56,153 bases of DNA from Bacillota bacterium. GTDB lineage: Bacteria; Bacillota; Negativicutes; Sporomusales; CTSoil-080. The stretch is from NCBI GenBank assembly GCA_017889635.1, contig JAGGAC010000016.1, forward strand, positions 1-56,153. The letters run 5' to 3'. The translations under genes and the position numbers were made by a program. Positions 43,348-53,066 of this stretch are shown in pieces. The notes beneath the pieces are model-generated. The model made no database searches. It had not been told where the DNA came from and worked only from the letters and a program-made list of their open reading frames with translations. Position 1 is the first letter of the stretch, and the number at the start of each line of letters is the position of its first letter.

Positions 43348-43941
43348 TCAACGCAAATCCTGTCGCCCGGAAATATACATCCGGCAATAGTACTTACCGC
43401 AAAGAGCCTTATTACAAGGCCGGCATACTTGGCGAGCGCCACAGTCATTACAGCGGCAGCTCTTGCAGCTAATTGGGATATTAGCAGATTTTTTCATCTC
43501 TGTCTGACTGTAAAACGAACTTGACGGTGCGTCCCGCACCGATGAAAGAGTAACATAGCGAATGATACTTTCTTGATCCAAGCGGTCAATCCCAACAAAC
43601 TTACAGCCGATATTATAGCCGCCATTCTCATTCTTTCGTGCCCGAACCACTTCAACAGTAACCGGGACACTACGATCAGCATACTGAACAACTAAATCTA
43701 ATCTAGTCCCATTGGGAATAGCAAACTTGCTAATATAACAAAGGCCACCGGCGCTTAGGTCTTCTAATCGCAATTGATAGCTCTTACGTATTTGATTGCC
43801 ATGCGGCGTAACAATCCCAGTTGCCGTCATAACTGTTCTCATAGTTATTCGGCGGTAATTACGCTTATTTTGCTTCAAACCTTTTACACCCCTAATTGGA
43901 ATATTCTTCGAAAAAACATTTTTTCCTGCCATCAGCAGCAA
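43348..43941 (-). CDS. PilZ-domain protein with C-terminal Cys-rich tail
   Basis: A 197-residue protein. PilZ about 28-140 with the c-di-GMP-binding NYRR motif (residues 27-30) and DLSAGGLCY near 62. The last 45 residues contain eight Cys (CKSCRCNDC, CRPC, ALCGKYYC), a zinc-ribbon-like cluster that is not part of a normal PilZ protein. Possible c-di-GMP receptor coupled to metal or redox state. Ribosome site weak, so the start is uncertain. Next gene on the strand is the glucosaminidase. Confidence 0.8.
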   Translation of the reverse strand: MLLMAGKNVFSKNIPIRGVKGLKQNKRNYRRITMRTVMTATGIVTPHGNQIRKSYQLRLEDLSAGGLCYISKFAIPNGTRLDLVVQYADRSVPVTVEVVRARKNENGGYNIGCKFVGIDRLDQESIIRYVTLSSVRDAPSSSFYSQTEMKKSANIPISCKSCRCNDCGARQVCRPCNKALCGKYYCRMYISGRQDLR

Positions 43942-44006
43942 AAAGATTTAAACCTTGCCGTAAGCAAGCGCTAAATTAAGCACATTGATATATCAGCAAT
44001 AATCAA

Positions 44007-44050
44007 AACCCTCCATTATCAAGTTTAACTTAACCTGACAATGGAGGGTT
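44007..44050 (-). terminator. Intrinsic terminator downstream of glnS
   Basis: AACCCTCCATT and AATGGAGGGTT pair, followed on the minus strand by a T-rich stretch (TTTTGATT). Confidence 0.7.
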
Positions 44051-44098
44051 ACGTACTTTCCGTACTATTCTTTTTACAAAACTTTCACAGACAACACC

Positions 44099-45778
44099 TT
44101 AGCCTTTTTGAAGCTTCGCCCATGAATCCCTTAGTCCAACAACCCGATTAAAAACCAGCTTTTCCGGCGACGAATCGCGGTCAACCACAAAATACCCCTG
44201 CCGCAAAAATTGGAAATGCAATCCGACATTCGCTTCAGCTATACTTGGTTCCAATATGCACTCTGTAAGCGTCGTCAAAGAATCAGGATTTAAGTTAGCG
44301 GTATAGTCCTCTCCCGTTTCCGGGTCCTCACTTAAAAATAACTGATCATAGAGCCGGACTTCCGCCTTCACTGCATGTGCCGCCGATACCCAGTGCAGTG
44401 TCCCCTTAACCTTTCGCCCGCTTAAAGCGCCGCCGCTTTTTGTCTCCGGATCATAAGTACATCTAAGTTCAATTACTGCTCCGGTTGTTTCATCCTTAAT
44501 TACGTCATTACACTTAATAATATACGCATGCTTCAGCCGAACTTCTTGCCCCGGAGCTAGACGGAAAAACTTTTTTGGTGGATCTTCCATAAAATCGTCC
44601 TGTTCAATATACACCACCCGAGAAAAAGGTATCTTGCGATTACCCAGTTCTGGATTCTCCGGATGATTTTCGGCCACAAGTTCTTCCACTACATCTTCCG
44701 GGTAATTTTCAATTACAACCTTTAGCGGCTTTAGAACCGCCATCGCACGCCGAGCTTTAACATTAAGATCCTCACGAATACAGTGCTCAAGCAAGGCATA
44801 ATCAACAACACTGTTGCTTTTGGCTACCCCGATCCGGTCACAAAAATCCCTGATGGCTTCAGGTGTAAAACCACGACGGCGCAGGCCTGATATTGTCGGC
44901 ATTCGTGGATCGTCCCACCCTGCAACATAGCCTTCCTCCACCAGCGCGCGCAGCTTTCGTTTACTCATCATAGTATAACTAAGGTTAAGTCTGGCAAATT
45001 CAATCTGCTGTGGCCGACACTCGTGGTTTACCGCCTCCAGCAGCCAATCATACAAAGGACGGTGATCCTCAAACTCCAGCGTACATACCGAATGAGTAAT
45101 CCCTTCAAGCGCATCAGAAAGCGGATGAGCAAAATCGTACATCGGATAAATACACCATTTATCCCCAGTGCGGTGGTGTGTGGCACGCAGTATCCTATAT
45201 ATAACCGGATCACGCATATTTAAATTCGGTGACCCCATATCAATTTTGGCTCTTAACACTCGCGATCCGTCAGGAAACTCACCATTTTTCATTCGATTAA
45301 ATAAGTCCACATTTTCTTCAACTGAACGATTGCGATAGGGGCTTTCCTTCCCAGGCTCGGTAAGCGTGCCCCGATAGTCCCTAATTTCCTGAGCCGTCAA
45401 ATCGCACACAAAAGCTTTTCCAGCTTTAATAAGTTCTACGCCATATTGATATAGCTGATCAAAATAATTCGAAGCATAAAACTTCCGATTATCCCAATCA
45501 AAGCCCAGCCATTTTACATCTTCCTGAATAGAATCTACATATTCCACTTCTTCTTTACTGGGATTAGTATCATCAAATCTGAGATTGCATAGCCCTCCAT
45601 ATTTTATAGCAGTCCCAAAATTGAGGCATATTGATTTAGCGTGACCAATATGGAGGTATCCGTTAGGCTCCGGCGGAAAACGAGTGTGTACTCTTCCACC
45701 GTGCTTGCCGCTTCGGTTATCTTCATCAATAATACTATGAACAAAATTAGTAGTAGTATAAGTTTCATTTTCCGCCAT
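44099..45778 (-). CDS. glnS: Glutaminyl-tRNA synthetase
   Basis: A 559-residue class I synthetase. HIGH motif [12 protein letters not shown] (38-49), KMSKS-type loop [11 protein letters not shown] near 270, Rossmann core and the C-terminal anticodon-binding beta barrels. Charges tRNA-Gln directly, so this organism need not rely only on GatCAB for Gln-tRNA. Start ATG after AGAGGGAGTAAGACT. No T-box leader is visible upstream. Confidence 0.96.
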   Translation of the reverse strand: MAENETYTTTNFVHSIIDEDNRSGKHGGRVHTRFPPEPNGYLHIGHAKSICLNFGTAIKYGGLCNLRFDDTNPSKEEVEYVDSIQEDVKWLGFDWDNRKFYASNYFDQLYQYGVELIKAGKAFVCDLTAQEIRDYRGTLTEPGKESPYRNRSVEENVDLFNRMKNGEFPDGSRVLRAKIDMGSPNLNMRDPVIYRILRATHHRTGDKWCIYPMYDFAHPLSDALEGITHSVCTLEFEDHRPLYDWLLEAVNHECRPQQIEFARLNLSYTMMSKRKLRALVEEGYVAGWDDPRMPTISGLRRRGFTPEAIRDFCDRIGVAKSNSVVDYALLEHCIREDLNVKARRAMAVLKPLKVVIENYPEDVVEELVAENHPENPELGNRKIPFSRVVYIEQDDFMEDPPKKFFRLAPGQEVRLKHAYIIKCNDVIKDETTGAVIELRCTYDPETKSGGALSGRKVKGTLHWVSAAHAVKAEVRLYDQLFLSEDPETGEDYTANLNPDSLTTLTECILEPSIAEANVGLHFQFLRQGYFVVDRDSSPEKLVFNRVVGLRDSWAKLQKG

Positions 45779-45916
45779 AGTCTTACTCCCTCTGCTTTTG
45801 TTTCCAACATTGTAACATATCAGGTTTCATATTCCAAATTTATTCGCAAACTCTAAATAGCTTTTTTCATTTCACTGTATACCTCGGGTTGATTAGAATC
45901 ACACAGAAAAAAACCA

Positions 45917-45972
45917 CCCGTAAAAGCTAGCAGTTTTCGTGCAATTGCGCGAAAACTGCTAGCTTTTACGGG
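45917..45972 (-). terminator. Long perfect hairpin terminator of the GT9 gene
   Basis: CCCGTAAAAGCTAGC... has 23-bp perfect arms; on the minus strand the T run GGTTTTTTT follows. The stem starts inside the last codons and stop of the glycosyltransferase gene. Confidence 0.8.
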
Positions 45973-47087
45973 TTATTTGCTCCAGGCATTTGTTGCCTGA
46001 CCCCCACCGCCTCAAACTGCCGCTCCGAAGGACGAACGCCTGTAATCCGGTATACAGCTTCCACGACCTGTGCTGGCAATACATCCTTCATACACTTCGC
46101 ATCACCTTTTGGGCATCGGTACTTATGACAAAAGGAACAGTCCAAGCCCGCCTGTAGAAAGCTACGCTTTCCCTGGCGCGGTCCATAATACAGGGGATTT
46201 GTAGGACCAAAAACGGCTACAGCGGGAGTACCAACTGCAGCCGCGATATGAAGGGGACCGGTATCACCTGTCACCACCACCGTCGCTCGCTCAATAACTG
46301 CTGCTAACACTATCAGGTTTGTACTTCCGCAAATGTCAAGCATCGGCACTCCGGCCCTAAGTGCGATCTCCTCAGCCAAACTTATTTCCGCTCGGCTTCC
46401 GCCCAAAACAAACTTAAAATCAGGTGCAAGCGCTTGGGCGACTGCCGCAAAATATTCCGGAGGCCAATTTTTGGCTGACCAAGTTGTACCAGGTATCAAA
46501 ACTGCGATATTTTCATTCTCACCAATACCGCCTTTTCCAAAAATACTGACCGCAGTTTCTCTAGCCTCTGTGGGTACAACAACAGTCATTTTGTGATCTA
46601 TCTGATCAATTCCCAACGCTTGAAGCACCCCAAGATATTTATCAGTCACGTGTCGTCCAAGTGGCTTAGCCGTCTCAGTCATAAACAACGAATTCAGCTC
46701 TTTTGCGCCGCTAAGCCCAATACGTCTTTTTGCTTTAGCTTGAATCGCGATCATCCCAGTCAAAAAAAGCCCGTGAATATCAAGCACCGCATAAAAAGAT
46801 TTTTTCGCCAACATAGCTTGAAGCTCCCGCCACATTCTCCAAGCCTCAATAAAATTCAACGAACGCAAATACTTTTCAAAACGCTCTCTCGACCAAACCC
46901 AACACTCATCAATGTAAGGATTATATTTTATAACATCAGCCGAAGCTTCACTTACCAACCACGTTATCCGGCAGTCCGGCCAGGCCAGTTTAAGCGATTT
47001 TACCACAGGCGTACAATGAATAACATCACCTATTGAACTAAGTCTAATAATTAGCAGCTCTTTTCTCAAACCATACCAGCCTTCCAA
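45966..47087 (-). CDS. Glycosyltransferase family 9 (ADP-heptose-LPS heptosyltransferase-like)
   Basis: A 373-residue GT-B enzyme. The N-terminal LLIIRLSSIGDVIHCTPVVKSL and the C-terminal VVTGDTGPLHIAAAVGTPAVAVFGPTNP are the family 9 signatures. A CSFCHKYRCP segment near 325 carries extra Cys. It builds LPS inner core or other surface sugar, in keeping with the porin: an outer membrane exists. Starts TTG 47087 or TTG 47069 (LRKELL). Single gene with a terminator at its stop codon. Confidence 0.88.
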   Translation of the reverse strand: MEGWYGLRKELLIIRLSSIGDVIHCTPVVKSLKLAWPDCRITWLVSEASADVIKYNPYIDECWVWSRERFEKYLRSLNFIEAWRMWRELQAMLAKKSFYAVLDIHGLFLTGMIAIQAKAKRRIGLSGAKELNSLFMTETAKPLGRHVTDKYLGVLQALGIDQIDHKMTVVVPTEARETAVSIFGKGGIGENENIAVLIPGTTWSAKNWPPEYFAAVAQALAPDFKFVLGGSRAEISLAEEIALRAGVPMLDICGSTNLIVLAAVIERATVVVTGDTGPLHIAAAVGTPAVAVFGPTNPLYYGPRQGKRSFLQAGLDCSFCHKYRCPKGDAKCMKDVLPAQVVEAVYRITGVRPSERQFEAVGVRQQMPGANNP

Positions 47088-47368
47088 CTTATATCTACTC
47101 CAAAATTACATTTTCAACTATCCCAAGTGCCTACTTATTTAGTTTTTCTCTTTAATTACTCACCTATACAAGTTCGCACCCCAACATTAACTGCCGCAAT
47201 TATTTTGCAAACCATAGCCCGGTATTAAATATTTTCGCGTTTATTAGCAAAATATCCTTGTATTTTTCCTGAAAAATCACTCTATAGCTTAATAATATAG
47301 CAGGGATTAGGCGGAAGTAGGCGAATATTGCTAAACATTGCAGCTGGTAACTGCTGTCCAATCTAATG

Positions 47369-47397
47369 TTGCCATTAATTAGACTGGATTAGATAAT
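47369..47397 (+). promoter_or_regulatory. Promoter of the liv operon
   Basis: TTGCCA (47369) and GATAAT (47392) are 17 bases apart. Flanking AATCTAAT...ATTAGATAA half-sites could be an operator. The rest of the 357-base gap is AT-rich and has no gene I can see. Confidence 0.5.
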
Positions 47398-47444
47398 AAT
47401 GTTAACTGGTCAATGCAAAAATAGTTTAAGGAGGATCATGTTTT

Positions 47445-48584
47445 ATGAGGAAATTCGGATTCATGCTCTTATCTCTTGTCTTCCTAGCCTTCGCCGTTTC
47501 CGGCTGCGGACCTTCTAACGAACTTAAAATCGGGGTTTCCGCACCATTAACCGGTGATATTTCCGCGTTAGGACAATCCACTAAAAACGCCGCTCTGCTG
47601 GCACAAGAAGAAATCAACGCCGCCGGCGGCATCAAACTTGGTGACAAAAGCTACACCGTTAAATTAATTATCGAAGATGATGAGAACAAACCAGAATCAA
47701 CAGCCACCGTTTTTCAGAAGCTTATCAACCAGGATAAAGTACTGGCGATTATCGGTTCACAGTCCAGCAAATGTTCTAATGCTGGTGCGCCAATCGCCGA
47801 AAGTGCCAAAGTAGCGCAAATTTCCCCCTGGTCCACCAACCCCAATGTAACAAAGGATCGCAACTACGTTTTCCGGGCCTGTTTTATTGATCCCTTCCAA
47901 GGAAAAGCCGTTGCGATATTTGCCAAGGACAAGCTAAACGCCAAAACAGCGGCTGTACTATATGACGTTGCCAGCGACTATAATAAAGGCATCGCCGAAG
48001 TCTTCCGCGATGAGTTCACTAAAGCCGGCGGTCAAATTGTCGCTTTTGAAACTTACATGACTAAAGATACTGATTTTTCCGCACAGCTAACCAAAATCAA
48101 AGGTACTAATCCTGATATATTGTTCCTGCCGAACTATTTCAACGAAGTTCCCCTTCAAATTCAGCAGGCTTTAAAGCTGGGTCTGACTGCGAAAATACTT
48201 GGCAGTGATGGCTGGGACAACCCCGAACTTATAAAAATGGGTGGCTCAGCTATGGAAGGAACATACTTCTCCAACCACTATTCTCCTGACATCGACCGTT
48301 CAGCATCCAAAGACTTTATCGCAAAATACCAAAAGAAGTATAACATAATGCCCGATGCCGCAGCTGCACTTACCTATGACTCTTGTTACCTTCTATTTAA
48401 GGCTATCGAAAAAGCTGGCAAGGCTGATCCGACAGCGATCCGCGACGCTATCGCTGCAACCAAGAATTTTTCAGGAGTAACCGGCGACATCTCTTATGAT
48501 GGCTCAGGCGACCCGGTTAAAGGCGCAGTAATCATTAAAATCGAAAACGGAAAATTCGTCTTTGACAGTGCTGTAAACCCCTAA
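47445..48584 (+). CDS. livJ: Branched-chain amino acid ABC substrate-binding lipoprotein
   Basis: A 379-residue type I periplasmic-binding protein. Lipobox signal AVSGC near residue 21, then LKIGVSAPLTGDISALGQST and GIKLGDKSYTVKLIIEDDEN typical of LivJ/LivK. AAGGAGG precedes the ATG. It binds leucine, isoleucine, valine or a related solute outside the inner membrane, and feeds livHMGF downstream. Lipoprotein form suits a diderm without need of free diffusion. Specificity cannot be read from the sequence. Confidence 0.93.
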   Translation: MRKFGFMLLSLVFLAFAVSGCGPSNELKIGVSAPLTGDISALGQSTKNAALLAQEEINAAGGIKLGDKSYTVKLIIEDDENKPESTATVFQKLINQDKVLAIIGSQSSKCSNAGAPIAESAKVAQISPWSTNPNVTKDRNYVFRACFIDPFQGKAVAIFAKDKLNAKTAAVLYDVASDYNKGIAEVFRDEFTKAGGQIVAFETYMTKDTDFSAQLTKIKGTNPDILFLPNYFNEVPLQIQQALKLGLTAKILGSDGWDNPELIKMGGSAMEGTYFSNHYSPDIDRSASKDFIAKYQKKYNIMPDAAAALTYDSCYLLFKAIEKAGKADPTAIRDAIAATKNFSGVTGDISYDGSGDPVKGAVIIKIENGKFVFDSAVNP

Positions 48585-48723
48585 TATAATAATATGTATA
48601 ACGCTTCAGCGTTGAGGCGATAAATTATCGGGGCAAGGTGGCAATCACCTTTGACGACAGCCTTAAGACGCTATTTAGGTTAATGCTCCTAACAGCTATA
48701 CATTTATCTGTTTGACCGAACAA

Positions 48724-48778
48724 GGCAACAGGAAAATGATACTTGGCAATAATCGTCAAATATCATTTACCTGTTGCC
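48724..48778 (+). terminator. Stem-loop between livJ and livH
   Basis: GGCAACAGG...AATGATA pairs with TATCATT...CCTGTTGCC. In binding-protein operons such stems protect or partly terminate the message so that the binding protein is made in excess. A smaller AAGGTG/CACCTT hairpin at about 48635-48652 precedes it. Confidence 0.6.
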
Positions 48779-48805
48779 TAATCTGCTTAAAATTGGAGGT
48801 AACTC

Positions 48806-49684
48806 GTGGAGATTATAATACAACAACTGCTAAATGCCGCTCAACTCGGGGCAGTATACGCGCTAATCGCACTTGGCTATACAATGGTTTATGGCATACT
48901 CCGCATGATCAACTTTGCCCATGGCGATATATTTATGGTTGGCGCATTTATCGGTTTCTTACTGGCCACCACCGTTAATATGCCGCTGGTGCTAATGATG
49001 CCGCTTACCATGCTGCTCACAGCATTTGTCGGCATTGCCATTGAACGGGTTGCCTATCGCAAACTAAGGGACGCTAATCGCATGTCGCTGGTAATCACCG
49101 CGCTAGGCGTTGGAATTTTTTTAGAAAATTTTGTTCGTATGGTAGTCGGTCCCCAGACCAGACAGATACCGGCCCAGTTGCCGGATAAAATCCTCACCTT
49201 TGGCAGCGGTCTTGTTGTCACAGAAGACAAACTTTTGATAATATTAATTTCTTTAGCCCTTATGACAATTCTGTGGCTGTTTACCAATAAGACGCTAATG
49301 GGTACCGCAATGCGAGCGGTAGCTGACAATGCCGATGTCATTCCGCTAATGGGGATCAATCTTAACCGAGTCATTGCTGTAACCTTTGCCATCGGCTCAG
49401 CCCTCGCGGCTGCCGGCGGCATCTTCTACGGTCAAGCCTACTCCATCGATCCTTATATGGGAATAGACCTGGGCTGGAAAGCGTTCATTGCCGCAGTAAT
49501 CGGTGGCATCGGCTCCATCGAAGGCGCGGTTTTAGGCTCATTCATGCTGGCCGGAGTCGAAGTATTTACTGTTGCCTATCTTTCGTCAAATCTAAAAAAC
49601 GGGATTGCCTTCGGACTTTTAATTCTGCTCCTACTCATCTGGCCAAGCGGAATTATGGGTAAGCCCATGATAAAGAAGGTGTAA
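48806..49684 (+). CDS. livH: Branched-chain amino acid ABC permease LivH
   Basis: A 292-residue inner-membrane permease. GAVYALIALGYTMVYGILRMINFAHGDIFMVGA near residue 14 is the LivH signature; GMGLNLN-like GINLNRVIAVTFAIGSALAAAGG near 200. GTG start with GGAGGTAACTC upstream. Forms a heterodimer with LivM. Confidence 0.94.
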   Translation: MEIIIQQLLNAAQLGAVYALIALGYTMVYGILRMINFAHGDIFMVGAFIGFLLATTVNMPLVLMMPLTMLLTAFVGIAIERVAYRKLRDANRMSLVITALGVGIFLENFVRMVVGPQTRQIPAQLPDKILTFGSGLVVTEDKLLIILISLALMTILWLFTNKTLMGTAMRAVADNADVIPLMGINLNRVIAVTFAIGSALAAAGGIFYGQAYSIDPYMGIDLGWKAFIAAVIGGIGSIEGAVLGSFMLAGVEVFTVAYLSSNLKNGIAFGLLILLLLIWPSGIMGKPMIKKV

Positions 49685-49690
49685 CCTCTG

Positions 49691-50722
49691 ATGAAACAAC
49701 ACCAAACCACCAAACCAATGTCCTTAATAACCAAACTTCGCACTGCGACACCTTCCTGGAGCATATTAGCCATTGCCTTTTTGGCGCTTAGCGGCGTCCT
49801 GGAGCTGCTGGGCGATATGGACTACCTTAACCAGTACTATTTACACATCCTGATCATTGTCGGCATGAATATCATATTGGTAGCCAGCCTTAACCTTGTT
49901 AACGGCTACTTGGGAGAATTCGCCCTAGGACATGCCGGCTTCATGGCAGTAGGAGCGTATACCGCCGCAGTAATAGCAACTAAAATAGGCCCGCCCGGCT
50001 TGCCGACACTTATTATCGCTCTAATCGGCAGCACGCTGGCGGCTGCACTGATTGGCTACCTCGTCGGTCTCATTACATTTAAAACAGTTGGCGACTACCT
50101 GGCCATTATTACCTTAGGGTTTAATATGATTATCGTCAACGCGATCCAAAATATCGATTATCTCGGTGGACCCAGAGGCTTCATCGGCATTCCCAAAGCC
50201 ACAAACCTGTTTATTGTTGCCATTTGCGTAGTTCTTACCTATACCGTATTACGTAACTTAGTCTATTCTGATCATGGCCGGCGATGGATTTCCATCAGAG
50301 AAAATGCCATTGCCGCTGAACTAATGGGAATCGATATAAACAGAGCCAAAAACATGGCCTTTACTATTGCTGCAGCCTTTGCCGGCCTTGCTGGCGGACT
50401 ATGGGCTCAGTACCAGCAGTTTATCACCCCTAAAAGCTTTGATTATATCAAAACCACCGATCTACTGGTAATGCTGTACCTTGGCGGCACCGGCAGTCTC
50501 TCAGGTTCAATACTCGGCGTAGTCTTTTATACAGTATTAATGGAAGTTCTGCGTAATGTTCTAAGTATGATTGATCCACGTCTTGCAGAACTTAGAATGC
50601 TCATCAGCCCCTTGATTCTGGTAGTTGTCATGCTGACTAAGCAATCCGGACTAATGGGCAACCGCGAGTGGCGATGGTTTAGTCCCCGCAAGGAGGAAAA
50701 CACTGATGAATCCTGTTCTTAA
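49691..50722 (+). CDS. livM: Branched-chain amino acid ABC permease LivM
   Basis: A 343-residue permease. NLVNGYLGEFALGHAGFMAVGAYTAA near 64 and the EAA-like loop GIDINRAKNMAFTIAAAFAGLAGGLWAQY near 215-245. Six bases after livH and overlapping livG by 17 bases, so translation is coupled. Gene order and length are normal. Confidence 0.94.
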   Translation: MKQHQTTKPMSLITKLRTATPSWSILAIAFLALSGVLELLGDMDYLNQYYLHILIIVGMNIILVASLNLVNGYLGEFALGHAGFMAVGAYTAAVIATKIGPPGLPTLIIALIGSTLAAALIGYLVGLITFKTVGDYLAIITLGFNMIIVNAIQNIDYLGGPRGFIGIPKATNLFIVAICVVLTYTVLRNLVYSDHGRRWISIRENAIAAELMGIDINRAKNMAFTIAAAFAGLAGGLWAQYQQFITPKSFDYIKTTDLLVMLYLGGTGSLSGSILGVVFYTVLMEVLRNVLSMIDPRLAELRMLISPLILVVVMLTKQSGLMGNREWRWFSPRKEENTDESCS

Positions 50723-51500
50723 AATAGAAAAACTGACCAAATCCTTTGGCGGCCTTACGGCAGTAAACGGCTTCGCCTTGGAGCTGGCTGAACATGAAAT
50801 ACACGGAATAATTGGACCAAACGGAGCAGGCAAAACTACGGTTTTTAACCTTATAACCGGGGTCTACCGTCCGGATAGCGGCCATATCCTTTTGGAAGAA
50901 AAAGAAATAGCCAACCTCCCGCCAGATGTTATTTCCCGCTCCGGCATCGCCCGCACCTTTCAAAACATCCGGCTCTTTTCTCAAATGAGCGTTTTGGATA
51001 ACATCAAAGTAGCGCTTCACCAACGCAGTAATTATCGGCTATGGGACGTCATTCTTGGTCTGAAACGCTTTCGCAGCCAGGAAAAAGTCATTGCCAAAGA
51101 GAGCTTGGAATACCTTGAATATTTCGGCCTGACTAACCGCCATAACGAAGTAGCCGGCAGCCTATCCTACGGCGAACAGCGCCGCTTGGAAATTGCGAGA
51201 GCCTTAGCCACTCATCCCAAAGTACTACTATTGGATGAGCCAGCCGCCGGTATGAACCCCCGCGAAGTCGAAGACTTAATCAGCTTCATTCGTAAAATCC
51301 ATCACGACTTTGGTTTAGCTATTTTAATAATTGAACACCAGATGCCTGTAATAATGGATCTGTGTACCCATGTACAGGTAGTAGACTTTGGCCAAACAAT
51401 TGCCGCCGGCGACCCGGAAACAGTAACCAACGATCCGTTGGTAATCAGGGCCTATCTCGGCGAAGAGGAGGTCGAAGAACATGAAGCTTCTGGAAATTAA
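50706..51500 (+). CDS. livG: Branched-chain amino acid ABC ATPase LivG
   Basis: A 264-residue ATPase. Walker A GPNGAGKTT near 39, signature LSYGEQRRLEIARAL near 151, Walker B VLLLDEPAAG near 173. Typical LivG insertion (GIARTFQNIRLF) after Walker A. Overlaps livM at its start and livF at its end. Confidence 0.95.
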   Translation: MNPVLKIEKLTKSFGGLTAVNGFALELAEHEIHGIIGPNGAGKTTVFNLITGVYRPDSGHILLEEKEIANLPPDVISRSGIARTFQNIRLFSQMSVLDNIKVALHQRSNYRLWDVILGLKRFRSQEKVIAKESLEYLEYFGLTNRHNEVAGSLSYGEQRRLEIARALATHPKVLLLDEPAAGMNPREVEDLISFIRKIHHDFGLAILIIEHQMPVIMDLCTHVQVVDFGQTIAAGDPETVTNDPLVIRAYLGEEEVEEHEASGN

Positions 51501-52221
51501 TCAATTGGCAGTTTCTTACGGTTCAATTAAAGCCCTGCACGGAATTGATCTGGAATTAAACAAAGGAGAGATCGTTTCTCTTTTAGGAGCTAACGGCGCT
51601 GGAAAATCAACTACCCTTAGGGCCATTTCCCGTATGTTGCCGATTACAAGCGGCGATATATTATATAATGGTACCAGCCTAATAAAATGTCCAGCACATG
51701 ATGTTGTTGCCCGCGGAATTGCCCATGTTCCGGAAGGCCGGGGAATCTTTCCCAGCCTTACTGTGCTGGAAAACCTGAAATTAGCGACTTGGACAACCCA
51801 AAAAAGCAATCTAGCAAACCTGTACTCCTCAGTCTTTGATCTATTTCCCCGTCTGGCTGAACGCAAGGCACAGTTGGCAGGAACCTTAAGTGGTGGCGAA
51901 CAGCAAATGCTTGCTGTAGGTCGGGCAATAATGACTGATTGTCAGCTAGTACTTCTTGATGAGCCATCCATGGGCTTATCACCCCGGTTATGCAAAGAAG
52001 TCTTTCAGGCCCTCCAGGAGATTAACAAGCAAGGTAAAACCATTCTCCTTGTGGAACAAAATGCTAACATGGCTCTTAAAATTGCCCATCGGGGTTATGT
52101 TCTCGAAAATGGACGAATAGTACTAACTGGATCAGCAGAAGAATTGATCCGTGACCCCCGGGTAAAAGAAGCATATCTTGGAACACATAAACATGCCCTC
52201 GGTGCAAACACAGGGAACTAG
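51481..52221 (+). CDS. livF: Branched-chain amino acid ABC ATPase LivF
   Basis: A 246-residue ATPase. Walker A GANGAGKST, VPEGRGIFPSLTVLENL (the LivF block), signature LSGGEQQML, Walker B LVLLDEPSMG. Overlaps livG by 20 bases. Last gene before the terminator. Confidence 0.95.
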   Translation: MKLLEINQLAVSYGSIKALHGIDLELNKGEIVSLLGANGAGKSTTLRAISRMLPITSGDILYNGTSLIKCPAHDVVARGIAHVPEGRGIFPSLTVLENLKLATWTTQKSNLANLYSSVFDLFPRLAERKAQLAGTLSGGEQQMLAVGRAIMTDCQLVLLDEPSMGLSPRLCKEVFQALQEINKQGKTILLVEQNANMALKIAHRGYVLENGRIVLTGSAEELIRDPRVKEAYLGTHKHALGANTGN

Positions 52222-52244
52222 CCGAAGACTAAGCTCAACATTCT

Positions 52245-52287
52245 AATATGAAAAAAGCGTGTCATACCAGACACGCTTTTTTCATAT
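52245..52287. terminator. Terminator of the liv operon
   Basis: ATATGAAAAAAGCGTGT and ACACGCTTTTTTCATAT around ATACC; T/A runs on both sides. Confidence 0.88.
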
Positions 52288-52339
52288 TACACTATTTCCA
52301 ACTGCTTGCCATAGCTGACGCAAGCAAACGCGGTTTCGT

Positions 52340-53050
52340 TCAAAACAATTTACGCTTCATCAGTTTTACGTATAATACCAATAGAATCCCCGAATACAAA
52401 ACTGAATACCCCATGGCGACCACAAAAGAAAAATAACTAGTTGGTTCATCTAAGTCCAAGCTCATTAGTTCCTCTGCCATTAGCGATACCGGCGGCAAAA
52501 TCCAGGAAAGGTATGTAGCAAATGGATATTCTTTTATTAAAATAATACCTGCCGCAGAAACTGTAAGCAGCGCGACCAGTGCCAAAATAGCCGTTCTCCG
52601 ATTACTTATCAAGCGAGCCTCAAATAACACTGCCACCGCAATTCCAAGCAAACCAGTCGCACCATGGGCAAGAAATACCCCCACCAGTTCAGGACCGGAT
52701 ATCGGTCGGACAAAGAAATCAAAAATAACCGGATAAACAATAATTATGCTGCTTAAAATAAAACTTAATAACCAAACCAACAAAATCTTTGCCATATAAT
52801 ATCGATTTTCACTTTTAGCATAAAGAATGGTAAGCTGTTGTTGAGTAATTGCTTCTACTTCAATAAACCCTGCCGCTAGCCAAGCCGAAACCAGGAACAT
52901 TAACGTACAGGTCAAAGAATAATTACTCCCCAGCGAAATTGGTTTATAGGAATATATCAACGCTGTACATATAATAAAAACCACTAAGACTGAAACATAC
53001 CTATATGATCTAACGTAATATTGCAGCATGTATAGCATCAAGTTTCTCAT
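52340..53050 (-). CDS. ABC-2-type permease (six TM)
   Basis: About 236 residues from ATG 53050, six hydrophobic segments, no periplasmic loop of size. It forms an exporter with the ATPase encoded 16 bases upstream. YYMAKILLVWLLSFILSSIIIVYPVIFDFFV is the pattern of small ABC-2 permeases. Cargo unknown. The frame is open upstream but would overlap the ATPase gene. Confidence 0.8.
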   Translation of the reverse strand: MRNLMLYMLQYYVRSYRYVSVLVVFIICTALIYSYKPISLGSNYSLTCTLMFLVSAWLAAGFIEVEAITQQQLTILYAKSENRYYMAKILLVWLLSFILSSIIIVYPVIFDFFVRPISGPELVGVFLAHGATGLLGIAVAVLFEARLISNRRTAILALVALLTVSAAGIILIKEYPFATYLSWILPPVSLMAEELMSLDLDEPTSYFSFVVAMGYSVLYSGILLVLYVKLMKRKLF

Positions 53051-53066
53051 TAGTAACTTATCACTC

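Noticed and set aside
45779-45965. T-box leader before glnS
   Set aside because: No T-box consensus or specifier stem was found; the strong hairpin here is the terminator of the GT9 gene.
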